From Echinicola sp. 20G (GTDB lineage Bacteria > Bacteroidota > Bacteroidia > Cytophagales > Cyclobacteriaceae), in contig NZ_AP024154.1 in the NCBI RefSeq assembly GCF_015533855.1, positions 3,168,501 through 3,232,500 of the forward strand: a DNA stretch of 64,000 bases, read 5' to 3'. Positions 55,450-64,000 of the stretch are shown here, one piece after another (within the stretch, counting starts at the first letter, position 1; each line of letters starts with the position of its first letter). The notes below the pieces were generated by a model that saw nothing but the letters and a program-made list of their open reading frames with translations, had not been told where the DNA came from and made no database searches. Position numbers and translations under genes: made by a program.

Positions 55450-57582
55450 ATGATACAATACCCAAAACTAAAAACCCTTGCGACTGTCCTCTCATTTGTT
55501 CTTCTTGCTTCTTGCAATAAGGTAGAGCAGACAAGTTCAATCTCCTTGGTAGAACGGATAGATACGACCACTACTAATGCACATTATATCAGTAATCGGG
55601 CACCTCTAAAACCAAGTGCTTTGATAAAACTTCCTGTAGGATCAGTCAAGCCTGAGGGCTTTCTCAAGGAATACCTAGTTCGTCAAAAAAATGGCTTAAC
55701 AGGTCACTTGGGAGAGATCAGTGCCTGGCTTCAAAAGGAAGACAATGCTTGGCTCAATGAAAATGGAGAAGGAAATTGGGGCTGGGAGGAAGTACCTTAT
55801 TGGTTGAAAGGCTATGCGAACATTGGCTATTTGTTGGAAGATCAAAAGATGATAGATGAGGCCATGGTTTGGTTGGAAGGAACCATAGCCAGCCAGAGGG
55901 AGGACGGGAACTTTGGCCCACGTCATTTTGATGGAGACAATCACGATTTTTGGGCCAATATGATCATGCTTTATTGTTTGCAATCTTATTATGAATACTC
56001 CCACGATGAGCGAGTGATTGAGCTGATGACAAATTATTTTAAGTATGAACTTACAGTGCCAGATGAAAATTTTCTAAATGGTTATTGGCAGAAGTTGAGG
56101 GGTGGGGATAATTTGCATAGTGTTTTGTGGCTATATAACCGCACTGGAGATAAGTTTCTGTTGGACTTGGCTGAGAAAATCCATCGAAATACTTCTGATT
56201 GGGTAGGCAGGCAGCATGACATCAAGGATATTCATAATTATTATGAAGTCAGAAATGGAGGAGAGGTGCCTGACTGGTACAGGGACCAAATTGATTGGCA
56301 TAACGTCAATCATGCACAAGCTTTCAGAGAACCTGCTCAGTACGCTTTACTTTCCCATGACGAACAGCATTTAAAAGCCAGTTATGAAAATTTTGAGATT
56401 ATTCGTGAGCATTTTGGCCAGGTTCCAGGAGGGATGTTTGGAAGTGACGAGAATGCCCGCCCAGGTTACGCTGATCCAAGACAAGGAATAGAGACATGTG
56501 GGATTGTGGAGCAGATGAATTCTGATGAACATTTAATGAGAATTACGGGTGATCCATTTTGGGCAGATCATGCTGAGGAGATAGCTTACAATATTTACCC
56601 TGCAGCGGTTATGCCAGACTTTAAGTCCTTGCACTACATTACCTCTCCCAATATGGTCTTGTTGGATGCAGAAAACCATGCTCCGGGTATTGCGAATAGC
56701 GGGCCTTTCTTGATGATGAATCCTTTCAGTTCCAGGTGTTGTCAACACAATCATTCCCAAGGATGGCCTTATTTTGTGGAAAATCTTTGGATGGCAAGTC
56801 CGGACAATGGTTTGGTTGCTGCTATTTATGGCCCCAATACTGTCACTGCAAAAGTGGGCAAGGAAGGCACTGAAGTGACAATCAAAGAAGAGACTCATTA
56901 TCCTTTTGAAGGTCAATTGAATTTTACTTTGAAGATGGATGAGGTGATCAGTTTTCCATTGTATTTAAGAATTCCTGCATGGACAAAAAATGCAAAGATT
57001 ACCATCAATGGTGATGTGGTAAAGTCTGATATTTCTAAAGTCGGTTTTGCTAAGATTGACAGAGAGTGGAAATCCGGAGATCAAATTACACTGACCTTAC
57101 CAATGGACATAAAAGTGGAAACATGGGAAAAAAACAGCAATAGCTTCAGCGTTAGCCGAGGCCCTTTGACTTATTCCCTGAAAATAGGAGAAGATTATGT
57201 TAAGAGAGAAAGTGACCAAACAGCTATTTGGGATTCGAAATGGCAAGAAGGGGCAGATACACAGAAGTGGCCTTCTTGGGAAATAAGACCTACCACTGTC
57301 TGGAACTACAGCTTGGTGGTAGATAAGAAAAATCCCGAAAAGTCTCTTGAAGTTGTGGAACGCGCTTGGCCATCATCAGAATTCCCTTTTACACCCGAAA
57401 GTGTTCCGATTGTAATTAAAGCCAAGGCAAAGCAAATTTCTGAATGGAGGTTGGATGAACACGGTTTGGTCGGTGAGCTTAAAGACTTACCAAAAACATC
57501 CACTTCACCTGAGGAAGAAGTAGAATTAATTCCAATGGGAGCAGCAAGACTTAGAATCAGTGCTTTTCCAGAATTGAAATAG
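55450..57582 (+). CDS. GH127-type beta-L-arabinofuranosidase (DUF1680) lipoprotein
   Basis: This 710-residue lipoprotein (Cys23 in LLASC) is a member of the DUF1680 group (GH127 and related GH146). It removes beta-L-arabinofuranose in characterised members. An (alpha/alpha)6 barrel covers about residues 50-450, followed by beta-sandwich domains. The zinc/nucleophile site known from GH127 HypBA1 is conserved: Glu348-Thr-Cys350 in IETCGIVEQMN, and Cys430-Cys431 in SSRCCQHNHSQGWPYF, in which the first Cys of the pair is the nucleophile in HypBA1. WGWEEVPYWLKGY and HDFWANMIMLY line the active-site side. It is followed after 35 bases by the GH2 gene. Confidence 0.9.
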   Translation: MIQYPKLKTLATVLSFVLLASCNKVEQTSSISLVERIDTTTTNAHYISNRAPLKPSALIKLPVGSVKPEGFLKEYLVRQKNGLTGHLGEISAWLQKEDNAWLNENGEGNWGWEEVPYWLKGYANIGYLLEDQKMIDEAMVWLEGTIASQREDGNFGPRHFDGDNHDFWANMIMLYCLQSYYEYSHDERVIELMTNYFKYELTVPDENFLNGYWQKLRGGDNLHSVLWLYNRTGDKFLLDLAEKIHRNTSDWVGRQHDIKDIHNYYEVRNGGEVPDWYRDQIDWHNVNHAQAFREPAQYALLSHDEQHLKASYENFEIIREHFGQVPGGMFGSDENARPGYADPRQGIETCGIVEQMNSDEHLMRITGDPFWADHAEEIAYNIYPAAVMPDFKSLHYITSPNMVLLDAENHAPGIANSGPFLMMNPFSSRCCQHNHSQGWPYFVENLWMASPDNGLVAAIYGPNTVTAKVGKEGTEVTIKEETHYPFEGQLNFTLKMDEVISFPLYLRIPAWTKNAKITINGDVVKSDISKVGFAKIDREWKSGDQITLTLPMDIKVETWEKNSNSFSVSRGPLTYSLKIGEDYVKRESDQTAIWDSKWQEGADTQKWPSWEIRPTTVWNYSLVVDKKNPEKSLEVVERAWPSSEFPFTPESVPIVIKAKAKQISEWRLDEHGLVGELKDLPKTSTSPEEEVELIPMGAARLRISAFPELK

Positions 57583-57617
57583 AGAAAACAATTACTATCA
57601 AACTAAAATAGACCGAA

Positions 57618-59450
57618 ATGAAAAAATCAATCCTAATTGGTGCAGGCTTGATGCTGGCCCAGTCTCTAGCTTGGGCGCAGGAAGGAAGCTGGGCGCCTGC
57701 AGAAGGGAAGATCATGACCGAATGGGCTGATCAGGTAAATCCCGAAAATGTACACCAAGAGTACCCTCGTCCTCATATGGTGAGGGAAGACAATTGGCAG
57801 AACCTTAATGGTTTGTGGAGCTATCAAATTCAAAGCAAGGGAGGTAATGCACCGAGTTCATACGAAGGTGAGATTTTGGTACCTTTTGCGGTAGAGTCAG
57901 CCTTATCCGGAGTGGGAAAAACAGTAGGGAAGGATCAAGAGCTGTGGTACAAGACCACTTTTGAGGCCAAAAAATCAAGCAAAGAAAGGGTTCTTTTGCA
58001 CTTTGGAGCAGTGGACTGGGAGACAGAAGTTTTTGTTAATGGTACATCTGTTGGTGTACACCAAGGAGGGTATACTCCCTTTTCTTTTGATATTACCGAT
58101 GCTTTGAAAGGCAGAAAAGGAAATGAGTTGGTGGTAAGAGTTTGGGATCCTACGGATGAAGGTCCTCAGCCAAGAGGGAAGCAAGTGAACAGGCCACATG
58201 GTATTTGGTATACTCCAGTAACAGGAATCTGGCAGACAGTTTGGACAGAGAATGTTCCAAGCAGCCATATTGTTTCCACCAAAAACACAGCTGACATTGA
58301 TGCAGGTACCTTGACCATTGAAACGGAAGTGGAAAGTGCCCAAAGCAGCCATAAGGTAAAGGTTAAGGTACTGTCGGCTGGTGAAGTTGTGTCAGAGAAA
58401 GTCGTTGCTGTGGGTGAGGAAGCAGTGTTGCCAATTGAAAATGCCAAGTTGTGGGAGCCTGGTAACCCCTTTCTTTATGATTTGGAAGTTAGCTTAGTGA
58501 GTGGAAATCGTGTTGTGGACCAAATTGAAGGATATGCTGCCATGAGAAAGGTGAGCATGGAGTTGGACGATGATGGTGTACAACGCATGTTGTTGAATAA
58601 CAAATTTGTGTTCCAGTATGGTCCGCTGGACCAAGGCTGGTGGCCTGATGGATTATATACTGCGCCAAATGAAGAAGCTTTGGTTTTTGATATCATCAAG
58701 ACTCAAGAAATGGGTTTTAACATGATTAGAAAACACGTGAAAGTAGAGCCTGCAAGATGGTATTATCACTGTGACAAGATGGGGATGCTAGTTTGGCAGG
58801 ACATGCCAAGTGGAGATATGGGCAACCAATGGAACCCTCGTCCAGGAATCGTGGGTGTGGGGACAGAAAGAGATAGAACTCCTGAATCAGAAAAAATCTA
58901 CAAAACAGAATGGAAAGAAATCATGGATGATTTCTATAACTTTCCATCAATCATTGTCTGGGTTCCATTTAATGAAGCGTGGGGCCAATTTAAAACTGAA
59001 GAAATTGTGAAATGGACCATGGACTATGACCAAAGCCGTTTGGTGAATGGTGCCAGTGGTGGCAATTTCTTCCCTGTTGGTCAGATTATGGATTTACACA
59101 ACTATCCAAATCCAGCAATGCCTAACCCTAAGTTTTTTGGAAAAGATCAAGTCATTACTTTAGGTGAATTTGGTGGGCTTGGGTTGCCGGTTGATGGACA
59201 TACTTGGCAAGAAAAAGACAACTGGGGTTATCAGAGTTTTAAGTCTGTTGAAGAGTTAGAGGACCGTTATTCAAAGTTGATGGACGACTTGGTTAAGTTG
59301 ATCCCGAAAGGGCTCTCTGCAGCGGTCTATACACAAACCACAGATGTGGAGGTAGAAACCAATGGACTGATGACTTATGATAGAAAAGTGATCAAATTAA
59401 CGCCTGCGTTTTTAAAGAAAGTTCATGATCAGCTATATGAAGCTGAGTAA
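57618..59450 (+). CDS. GH2-family glycoside hydrolase
   Basis: This is a 610-residue secreted GH2 enzyme with a signal peptide ending AWAQ. It has the sugar-binding jelly roll (PRPHMVREDNWQNLNGLWSYQ), an Ig-like domain, and a TIM barrel. The acid/base is Glu453 in FNEAWGQF and the nucleophile Glu517 in LGEFGGLG. ARWYYHCDKMGMLVWQDMPSG is a typical barrel segment. It lacks the large C-terminal domains of LacZ and belongs to the compact PUL-type GH2 group. It could act on beta-galactose, beta-arabinose-like or other beta-linked side chains. It ends the block B operon before a bidirectional terminator. Confidence 0.93.
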   Translation: MKKSILIGAGLMLAQSLAWAQEGSWAPAEGKIMTEWADQVNPENVHQEYPRPHMVREDNWQNLNGLWSYQIQSKGGNAPSSYEGEILVPFAVESALSGVGKTVGKDQELWYKTTFEAKKSSKERVLLHFGAVDWETEVFVNGTSVGVHQGGYTPFSFDITDALKGRKGNELVVRVWDPTDEGPQPRGKQVNRPHGIWYTPVTGIWQTVWTENVPSSHIVSTKNTADIDAGTLTIETEVESAQSSHKVKVKVLSAGEVVSEKVVAVGEEAVLPIENAKLWEPGNPFLYDLEVSLVSGNRVVDQIEGYAAMRKVSMELDDDGVQRMLLNNKFVFQYGPLDQGWWPDGLYTAPNEEALVFDIIKTQEMGFNMIRKHVKVEPARWYYHCDKMGMLVWQDMPSGDMGNQWNPRPGIVGVGTERDRTPESEKIYKTEWKEIMDDFYNFPSIIVWVPFNEAWGQFKTEEIVKWTMDYDQSRLVNGASGGNFFPVGQIMDLHNYPNPAMPNPKFFGKDQVITLGEFGGLGLPVDGHTWQEKDNWGYQSFKSVEELEDRYSKLMDDLVKLIPKGLSAAVYTQTTDVEVETNGLMTYDRKVIKLTPAFLKKVHDQLYEAE

Positions 59451-59468
59451 TTTATTCTAGGGAAATAA

Positions 59469-59510
59469 TATAAAAGGGGCTATATGATCAATCATACAGC
59501 CCCTTTTATA
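59469..59510. terminator. Bidirectional terminator between GH2 and metalloprotease genes
   Basis: A 13-bp stem (59469-59481 with 59498-59510, AAAAGGGGCT/AGCCCCTTTT core) with an additional inner ATGAT/ATCAT pairing lies between the two convergent genes and serves both. Confidence 0.93.
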
Positions 59511-59512
59511 TT

Positions 59513-62014
59513 TTAATGTTCAGTGCAAATAGGGGACAACCACTCGTAGCTTTCAGATCCAATGGGTGATCCATCTGGTATGGGAATAGGGGACATGAGT
59601 TCGACGGGGTCCAAAATTTCCCGATCCATTTGATTGATCAGTTTTTGGCAATAGTTTTTGTGAGCATTTTGTTCTTTTCCTCCTGGTTGGATGGAAAATT
59701 CCAATTTGCTTATCCCGTATCGGGCAATGCTTCTTGCTTGTTCTGAAGCTTGGTTGCTTTTGTATAAATTGATCAGGTGCTGAAGGAATATTTTTTCAAC
59801 AACTCGTTTGATCTCTTGTTCATAGGATGAGGCTTCTAGTTCAGGGGCCATATTAAAATCACTTATTTCTTTGATCATGATATCAATGATCTCCACCAGT
59901 CCAGGTAAGTTTTCATTAATAGCATGTTGAGCGACTAACCTGGAAGCCCTTTGTGGATCAAGTACCAGAGAGAGCGTAAGATCAGCTGCAACATGGGCTG
60001 GTGCCAATGGGTCAAAAGTGAGTCCTGTTTTTCCCTGGAAAGTTTCCCTGGAATTGGCTGAAAACCCATAAGGTCTAGGAGGTATATTCTCGTACACACG
60101 ATGAGGAACAGCCAAGGCTTTTGGATCCAAAGTGGCCATGAGGGATTCTGTAGCTCTAACTTGCTCTTCTGCAGATACAGGCTTAACAGCCTCTCCGGCA
60201 TCTCCTCTTAGAGTGTACTGATAATTTACCCCTGCAATGAGTTTTGCTGCGGCTTCCACTTGATAGCGATGGAAAAGATAAATGGGAACGAATACTTCTT
60301 CTAAAGTGGCCAGAGGTTGTCCCATTTTTATTTTCTTTTCATTGAAGCGGTCCAGTACATACTTTCTAACTTCCATTACATGATCAAGCTCATCTATTGC
60401 ACTTTCTCCATTGTCCCACAAATGGGTCTTGGGGTGAGCACTTCCGGTAGGCCTGGCATCTTGATCTGAGAGAAAATCCAATCCTTTTTTACGATAACTT
60501 TCAACCATTTTGCTGATTTCAGTTTGCTCATTGGCTCCTGTTGGAAACTCTGCATAGGCCATTTGAATGGCTGTTTTGTCCCATTCTCCAATACCCACGT
60601 CGTAGGCATCTGATAGGTCAAGGGAATTATCATCTTTAAATTTGACGGAGGGATGAGGATAATCCATTACTGATGCGCGATTGTGAGCACTGGCAATATA
60701 GTTATGGGGCAATCCCAATGTATGTCCCACTTCATGGGCCGCCAGTTGTCTCATTCTGGCTAAGGCCATTTCCAGCATGGCTTCATCTTCTATTTCTCCT
60801 GTTTCAAGGTAGCGGGCAATAAGACCTTGGGCAATCAAAAAGTCCTGTCTTACCCTCAATGAGCCAAGTGTCACTTTTCCTTTGATGATTTCTCCTGTTC
60901 TTGGGTCTGTAATTCCGCCTCCATAAGACCAACCTCTTGTGGATCGGTGAACCCATTGGACCAAATTGTACCTGATATCCATTGGGTCAGCTTCCTCTGG
61001 AAGAAGTTTGACTTGAAAAGCATTGATAAACCCTGCCGATTCAAATGCTTCAGCCCACCAGCTGGTGCCTTCCATCAGTGCAGAACGAATGGGTTCAGGC
61101 GTGCCAGGATCGATATAGTAAATAATCGGTTCCACTACTTCACTGGGCGCGGGACCTGGATTTTTCTTGATTAGGCGATGTCTGCGAATATATCTTTTGA
61201 CAATGGATTCATTGATAGGTGTCGCAAAATCATAAAAGCTTACCGCATTTACCCCAGCTCTGGGGTCAAATAGACGGGGTATATAATCATCATCAGGAAG
61301 CTCCACAAAAGAATGGTGCATCCTCAAAGTGACCGCATCAGGAGAGGGAGTTACGCTTCTCAAGTAGCCTCCGGCCTTGGATCCCTCCAATGTAATGGTG
61401 GCCTCAATTTCTGTGTTTTTTGGGAAAGCCTTTGTTCGGGGAACATATATCGCAGATCTTTTTGGATCCACTTTGTAGTTCCCTTGGTTTGACCTGCTGA
61501 TGGATTGGATTGCTCCAACAGCATCCTGTAAAGCAAATTCTGTAGCATCAACAAGGTAATGGTTTCCTGATTCCGCGCTGATTTCAAATCCCCATAGTAT
61601 TGATTCTGCGAATGATTCTTGGACAGCCCTCTTTTCCATTTTGTTATCGGTGATGGCCCGATAGTCATAGTTGCTTTCTGTCATCAAAAGTTTCTTTCCA
61701 GACTTTCTAAAACTCACCACATGAGCTCCAGAAAGCTTGCCTCTATCTAGGCCAATGTCATTTGAACCAAGACCAGCAGCTAGGGAAGGGTAGTAAAGAA
61801 TTTCTTGGTCCAATGCGGTGATTTCTAACCATAATTTTCCGGTATTCTCATCCCAGTAAAGTGGGTAGAAACCATCCTGTTTTTCCATATCAGCTGTAAA
61901 ATCGTTTATGGATGGTCTGGATTTCTGTTGCGAAAAGGCGTCAAATGGTGAGAGTTGGGCCATCAATATTAAAAGTGGAAGCACTTTTAATAGCTTACTC
62001 AAAACGTTGTTCAT
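59513..62014 (-). CDS. Secreted zinc-dependent metalloprotease (DUF5117/DUF5118/DUF4953)
   Basis: This 833-residue exported protein has a signal peptide ending DAFSQ. It has the large N-terminal beta region of the DUF5118/DUF5117 family (QKSRPSINDFTADMEKQDGFYPLYWDENTGKLWLE pattern, in part) and a metzincin-type catalytic centre His427-Glu-Val-Gly-His431 in AAHEVGHTLGLPHNYIAS. It also has DYPHPSV, the MDYP-like Met-turn region, at about residue 450. The family is common in Bacteroidota and regarded as zinc metalloproteases of unknown substrate. I start it at ATG 62014; a longer reading from 62062 adds 16 residues before a normal signal peptide. Confidence 0.9.
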   Translation of the reverse strand: MNNVLSKLLKVLPLLILMAQLSPFDAFSQQKSRPSINDFTADMEKQDGFYPLYWDENTGKLWLEITALDQEILYYPSLAAGLGSNDIGLDRGKLSGAHVVSFRKSGKKLLMTESNYDYRAITDNKMEKRAVQESFAESILWGFEISAESGNHYLVDATEFALQDAVGAIQSISRSNQGNYKVDPKRSAIYVPRTKAFPKNTEIEATITLEGSKAGGYLRSVTPSPDAVTLRMHHSFVELPDDDYIPRLFDPRAGVNAVSFYDFATPINESIVKRYIRRHRLIKKNPGPAPSEVVEPIIYYIDPGTPEPIRSALMEGTSWWAEAFESAGFINAFQVKLLPEEADPMDIRYNLVQWVHRSTRGWSYGGGITDPRTGEIIKGKVTLGSLRVRQDFLIAQGLIARYLETGEIEDEAMLEMALARMRQLAAHEVGHTLGLPHNYIASAHNRASVMDYPHPSVKFKDDNSLDLSDAYDVGIGEWDKTAIQMAYAEFPTGANEQTEISKMVESYRKKGLDFLSDQDARPTGSAHPKTHLWDNGESAIDELDHVMEVRKYVLDRFNEKKIKMGQPLATLEEVFVPIYLFHRYQVEAAAKLIAGVNYQYTLRGDAGEAVKPVSAEEQVRATESLMATLDPKALAVPHRVYENIPPRPYGFSANSRETFQGKTGLTFDPLAPAHVAADLTLSLVLDPQRASRLVAQHAINENLPGLVEIIDIMIKEISDFNMAPELEASSYEQEIKRVVEKIFLQHLINLYKSNQASEQARSIARYGISKLEFSIQPGGKEQNAHKNYCQKLINQMDREILDPVELMSPIPIPDGSPIGSESYEWLSPICTEH

Positions 62015-62168
62015 GTTGCGTAGGGATTGAAATTGAATGAAAAATTGAAATATGAGCGTCAAACTAATTGACTGAAGTTATCAGGGAATATCGCATTAAG
62101 ACAGTTAATGCTAACAAAATACGTTTAAAAAAGCCAATGAAAATCCATGAAAGGTGAGACAAAATAAA

Positions 62169-62198
62169 AGCTCCATTACCTGTCAGTGTAATGGAGCT
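62169..62198 (-). terminator. Intrinsic terminator of the sigma-factor operon
   Basis: An 11-bp stem (62169-62179 with 62188-62198, AGCTCCATTAC/GTAATGGAGCT) is followed on the minus strand by TTTATTTT, 31 bases beyond the end of the Spy-like gene. Confidence 0.85.
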
Positions 62199-62228
62199 AT
62201 GAAATTTTCTTGATACTGTCCGTTGTAA

Positions 62229-62690
62229 TTAATTGGTTTCTCCTCTGGGCTCTTCCCTTCTCATGTCCCGGTTCATTCTATAGAGGTGCCGGACAAAATC
62301 TCGGTCAGCTTCCTGAAGCAAGTAAGCCTGTTTGGGACTTAAGGCCTTGGCAAACTTGGCTATATATTCTTTTTCTAGATCTAGAAGTTCTTGTTGGGTG
62401 GTTAATTTTGAAGCAATCAACTCTTGCGCTTTTTCATCGGTAAGGTCTTCCTTGTCCACTCTGGATTGACTTCTCATCTTCTTAAAGATGTTTCTTCTTT
62501 TTTCTTCAAACTGGTTATAAAGGGGCCAGAATTTAGTGGCTTGGTCTGGCTTGATGTCCAACCTTTGGGTAATAAAGGCTATTTTGGCTGCTTCCAGTTT
62601 TTCTTGGTCATAAGCAGGTTCATTTCTCCTTTGGGCGTAAACGCTTAAAGAGAGCATTCCTAGAAGCAAAATAAGGCTTAATTTTTTCAT
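62229..62690 (-). CDS. Spy/CpxP-like periplasmic protein
   Basis: This 153-residue protein has a cleavable signal peptide (MKKLSLILLLGMLSLSVYAQ) and an otherwise alpha-helical, highly charged mature part. The helices (KLEAAKIAFITQRLDIKPDQATKFWPLYNQFEEKRRNI and LTTQQELLDLEKEYIAKFAKALSPKQAYLL, given in part) carry two LTxxQ-like repeats of the Spy/CpxP type, which are envelope-stress chaperones or sensors. It is the third gene of an operon with an ECF sigma factor and an anti-sigma-like protein, and the start ATG 62690 lies 10 bases after the stop of the previous gene. It may feed back on sigma activity. Confidence 0.8.
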   Translation of the reverse strand: MKKLSLILLLGMLSLSVYAQRRNEPAYDQEKLEAAKIAFITQRLDIKPDQATKFWPLYNQFEEKRRNIFKKMRSQSRVDKEDLTDEKAQELIASKLTTQQELLDLEKEYIAKFAKALSPKQAYLLQEADRDFVRHLYRMNRDMRREEPRGETN

Positions 62691-62700
62691 TTTATTTAGG

Positions 62701-63078
62701 TTAATAACTCCAGAGTTCTTCTTCCAATTCACTATCACTCACATCGTATGATCCCCATTCTTCAGCCATCACCTGATCCAATACAGCATTAGGGTCTTCC
62801 GAGAGGGAAAGTACATCTTCTACATTCCAATCTCCTTGGTCGATCAATAGCTCTACTTGATCATCAACAGCAATACTATTGGCTTCAAAAAGGGAATTGG
62901 AAGATTCAAACTTATAAATAAACAGGGCTGCTGAGAATATCAAAACTGCTGCAGCTGCCCATCTGCTATAGTTTATCTTTCGAATATTGTTTTTACTTCT
63001 ATCCAGTATTTCGTCTGGAAGGCTTTCGAAGTACCCTTCAGGAACTTTAAATATGTCTCTTTTAGGAATGTTTTTCAT
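62701..63078 (-). CDS. One-helix membrane protein, probable anti-sigma factor
   Basis: This 125-residue protein starts with a VPEGYFESLPDEILDR motif that is recurrent in Bacteroidota proteins encoded directly behind ECF sigma factors. One membrane helix lies at about residues 40-56 (WAAAAVLIFSAALFIYK). The acidic C-terminal part (DWNVEDVLSLSEDPNAVLDQ) would be periplasmic. It follows the sigma gene by 36 bases. No zinc-finger HCC motif is present, so it is not of the ZAS type. The anti-sigma role is an inference from position and topology. Confidence 0.75.
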   Translation of the reverse strand: MKNIPKRDIFKVPEGYFESLPDEILDRSKNNIRKINYSRWAAAAVLIFSAALFIYKFESSNSLFEANSIAVDDQVELLIDQGDWNVEDVLSLSEDPNAVLDQVMAEEWGSYDVSDSELEEELWSY

Positions 63079-63114
63079 AACGCTAATTCTTAGACAGTTG
63101 ATTTCGCAAAAGGT

Positions 63115-63663
63115 TTACTCCCCTTTGATTTCCTTTTCTATTTTTTTTACTGCATGGTGATAGCTTGCCTTTAAGGCACCAACTGAAGTTTCAGTAATTC
63201 GACTGATTTCTTCATAGCTAAGTTCCTCATAATACTTTAAGTTAAAGACCAATCTTTGTTTTTCAGGAAGTTTTAGCAATATTTTTTGTAATAATACCTG
63301 AATGGCATCACCATCTATGTGTGGTGATGTGTCGAGATAGTTGGCCATTTTTTTTTCGTGATCATCAATCTGTAAGAAAAAGCGTTTCTTTTTTTTCTCC
63401 AGAAAATTAAGACTTTCATTGGTAGCTATGCGATATAGCCAAGTAAATAAGCTTGATTCGGCCTTAAATTTATCGATGTTTCTAAATGCCTTCACAAAGG
63501 TGTTTTGTGTAATATCATTGGCATCTTCATGGATAATGACCATTTTTCTAATGACCCCATAGATTCGCTTCTGGTATTGCTCAACCAACAAGCGGAACCC
63601 CCTCTCTCTCGTTTCAGGTGCTTTAACTAATGATAAAATGGTACAGTCATCCAAAAGGTTCAT
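63115..63663 (-). CDS. ECF-type RNA polymerase sigma factor
   Basis: This 182-residue sigma-70 family protein contains region 2 (GVIRKMVIIHEDANDITQNTFVKAFRN, in part, with the DITQNTF -10 recognition helix) and region 4 (LPEKQRLVFNLKYYEELSYEEISRITE, with the HTH VGALKASYHHAVKKIEK). The length and motifs are standard for the ECF group. It begins an operon with the anti-sigma-like and Spy-like genes, suggesting an envelope-stress regulon. It is not next to the FecR gene at 1856 and the anti-sigma beside it is not of FecR type, so it is unlikely to be that FecR's partner. Confidence 0.95.
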   Translation of the reverse strand: MNLLDDCTILSLVKAPETRERGFRLLVEQYQKRIYGVIRKMVIIHEDANDITQNTFVKAFRNIDKFKAESSLFTWLYRIATNESLNFLEKKKKRFFLQIDDHEKKMANYLDTSPHIDGDAIQVLLQKILLKLPEKQRLVFNLKYYEELSYEEISRITETSVGALKASYHHAVKKIEKEIKGE

Positions 63664-63932
63664 GGTTAGCTTAGACCGTTAATCTAACGATAAGTTTAAT
63701 GAGGTAGTAAAAATTCATGACTGAAATACATTAATAGTTTACTTTTAATAAATATAAAGTTTTCTTAATATGAAAAAAGTTTACTAATAGTAAAATTTTA
63801 TTCATCTTTGTGGTATCAATATTTACAAATGTGAATAATTTAAATGGTCCGGGAATTTAGCTTTTTATATAATGATATCACAAAAAAGTAGAATAAGGGT
63901 CAACAAAAAGTGCATTTGAAACATAACTAACC

Positions 63933-64000
63933 ATGAAAAATAACTTTGATCTTGTCGTAATAGGTGGGGGTGTTTTGGGAGCCTTTCATGCTTTTCATGC
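63933..64000 (+). CDS. FAD-dependent oxidoreductase, N-terminal fragment
   Basis: Only 22 codons lie in the window before the right edge. They show the start of a dinucleotide-binding Rossmann fold: FDLVVIGGGVLGAFHAFH, with GxGxxG-like spacing. This resembles the TIGR03364/D-amino-acid-oxidase-like (DAO) flavoproteins. The promoter could use CATCTTTG near 63803, one base off the TAnnTTTG consensus. Nothing more can be said of substrate or length. Confidence 0.7.
   Translation, partial: MKNNFDLVVIGGGVLGAFHAFH

Noticed and set aside
63115..63663. ECF sigma as partner of the FecR at 1856
   Set aside because: It lies 60 kb away and has its own anti-sigma-like gene directly behind it.
1..64000. 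CRISPR arrays, prophage genes, transposases or integrases
   Set aside because: I searched by eye for direct-repeat arrays and for DDE, HUH or tyrosine-recombinase proteins and found none.

Overview
The window looks like chromosomal DNA of a marine or soil member of the Bacteroidota, most likely Cytophagales/Cyclobacteriaceae (an Echinicola-, Cyclobacterium- or Algoriphagus-like bacterium). This is inferred from family content: two SusC/SusD pairs, a FecR with DUF4974-type C-terminus, a hybrid two-component regulator with Reg_prop repeats, many lipoproteins, TAnnTTTG promoter boxes, and moderately AT-rich coding sequence. No species-level marker is present. I see no insertion sequence, prophage or CRISPR array.

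Layout. 1-1734: the end of proA with a strong terminator, a subclass B1 metallo-beta-lactamase and a small membrane protein. 1856-13698: polysaccharide-utilization block A, with a FecR-type anti-sigma factor (no sigma gene beside it), an STN-containing SusC, SusD, a DUF4973/DUF4361-like lipoprotein, an IPT/TIG plus NHL-repeat lipoprotein and a DUF4965/glutaminase-A-like protein. 13931-17699: a basic-secretory-protein-type peptidase, a GT4 glycosyltransferase, a small Cys-containing lipoprotein, and a lipoprotein that I align by eye to domains 1-3 of the cholesterol-dependent (thiol-activated) cytolysins. 17778-28071, all minus strand: a glycan-assembly block with GT2 enzymes, two GT2-GT4 fusions (one with a GT2 half that has lost its catalytic motifs), an MsbA-like ABC exporter, a GIY-YIG protein and an acyltransferase.

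28439-59450: polysaccharide-utilization block B. It has a run of five-bladed-propeller GH43-type enzymes, a GH5-like TIM barrel overlapping a BNR-propeller protein, an acyltransferase, another GH43, the minus-strand hybrid two-component regulator, a second SusC/SusD pair with a DUF3823 lipoprotein, GH43, a PHP/CehA-McbA-like metallohydrolase, a second DUF4965 protein, GH127 and GH2. The six GH43-type enzymes plus GH127 (beta-L-arabinofuranosidase family, with its Glu-x-Cys...Cys-Cys zinc site intact) point to an arabinofuranose-rich plant or algal glycan. That substrate is an inference. Between the acyltransferase and the next GH43 there is an apparent noncoding RNA on the minus strand (about 36933-37270), with an exact Bacteroidota promoter, a class-II tRNA-like (Leu-type body) domain and an intrinsic terminator.

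59513-64000: a secreted DUF5117-type zinc metalloprotease, then an ECF sigma factor / one-helix anti-sigma-like protein / Spy-like periplasmic protein operon, and the first 22 codons of an FAD-dependent oxidoreductase.

The items most worth follow-up are the cytolysin-like lipoprotein, the tRNA-like RNA, the PHP-type enzyme embedded in the PUL, and the degenerate GT2-GT4 fusion.
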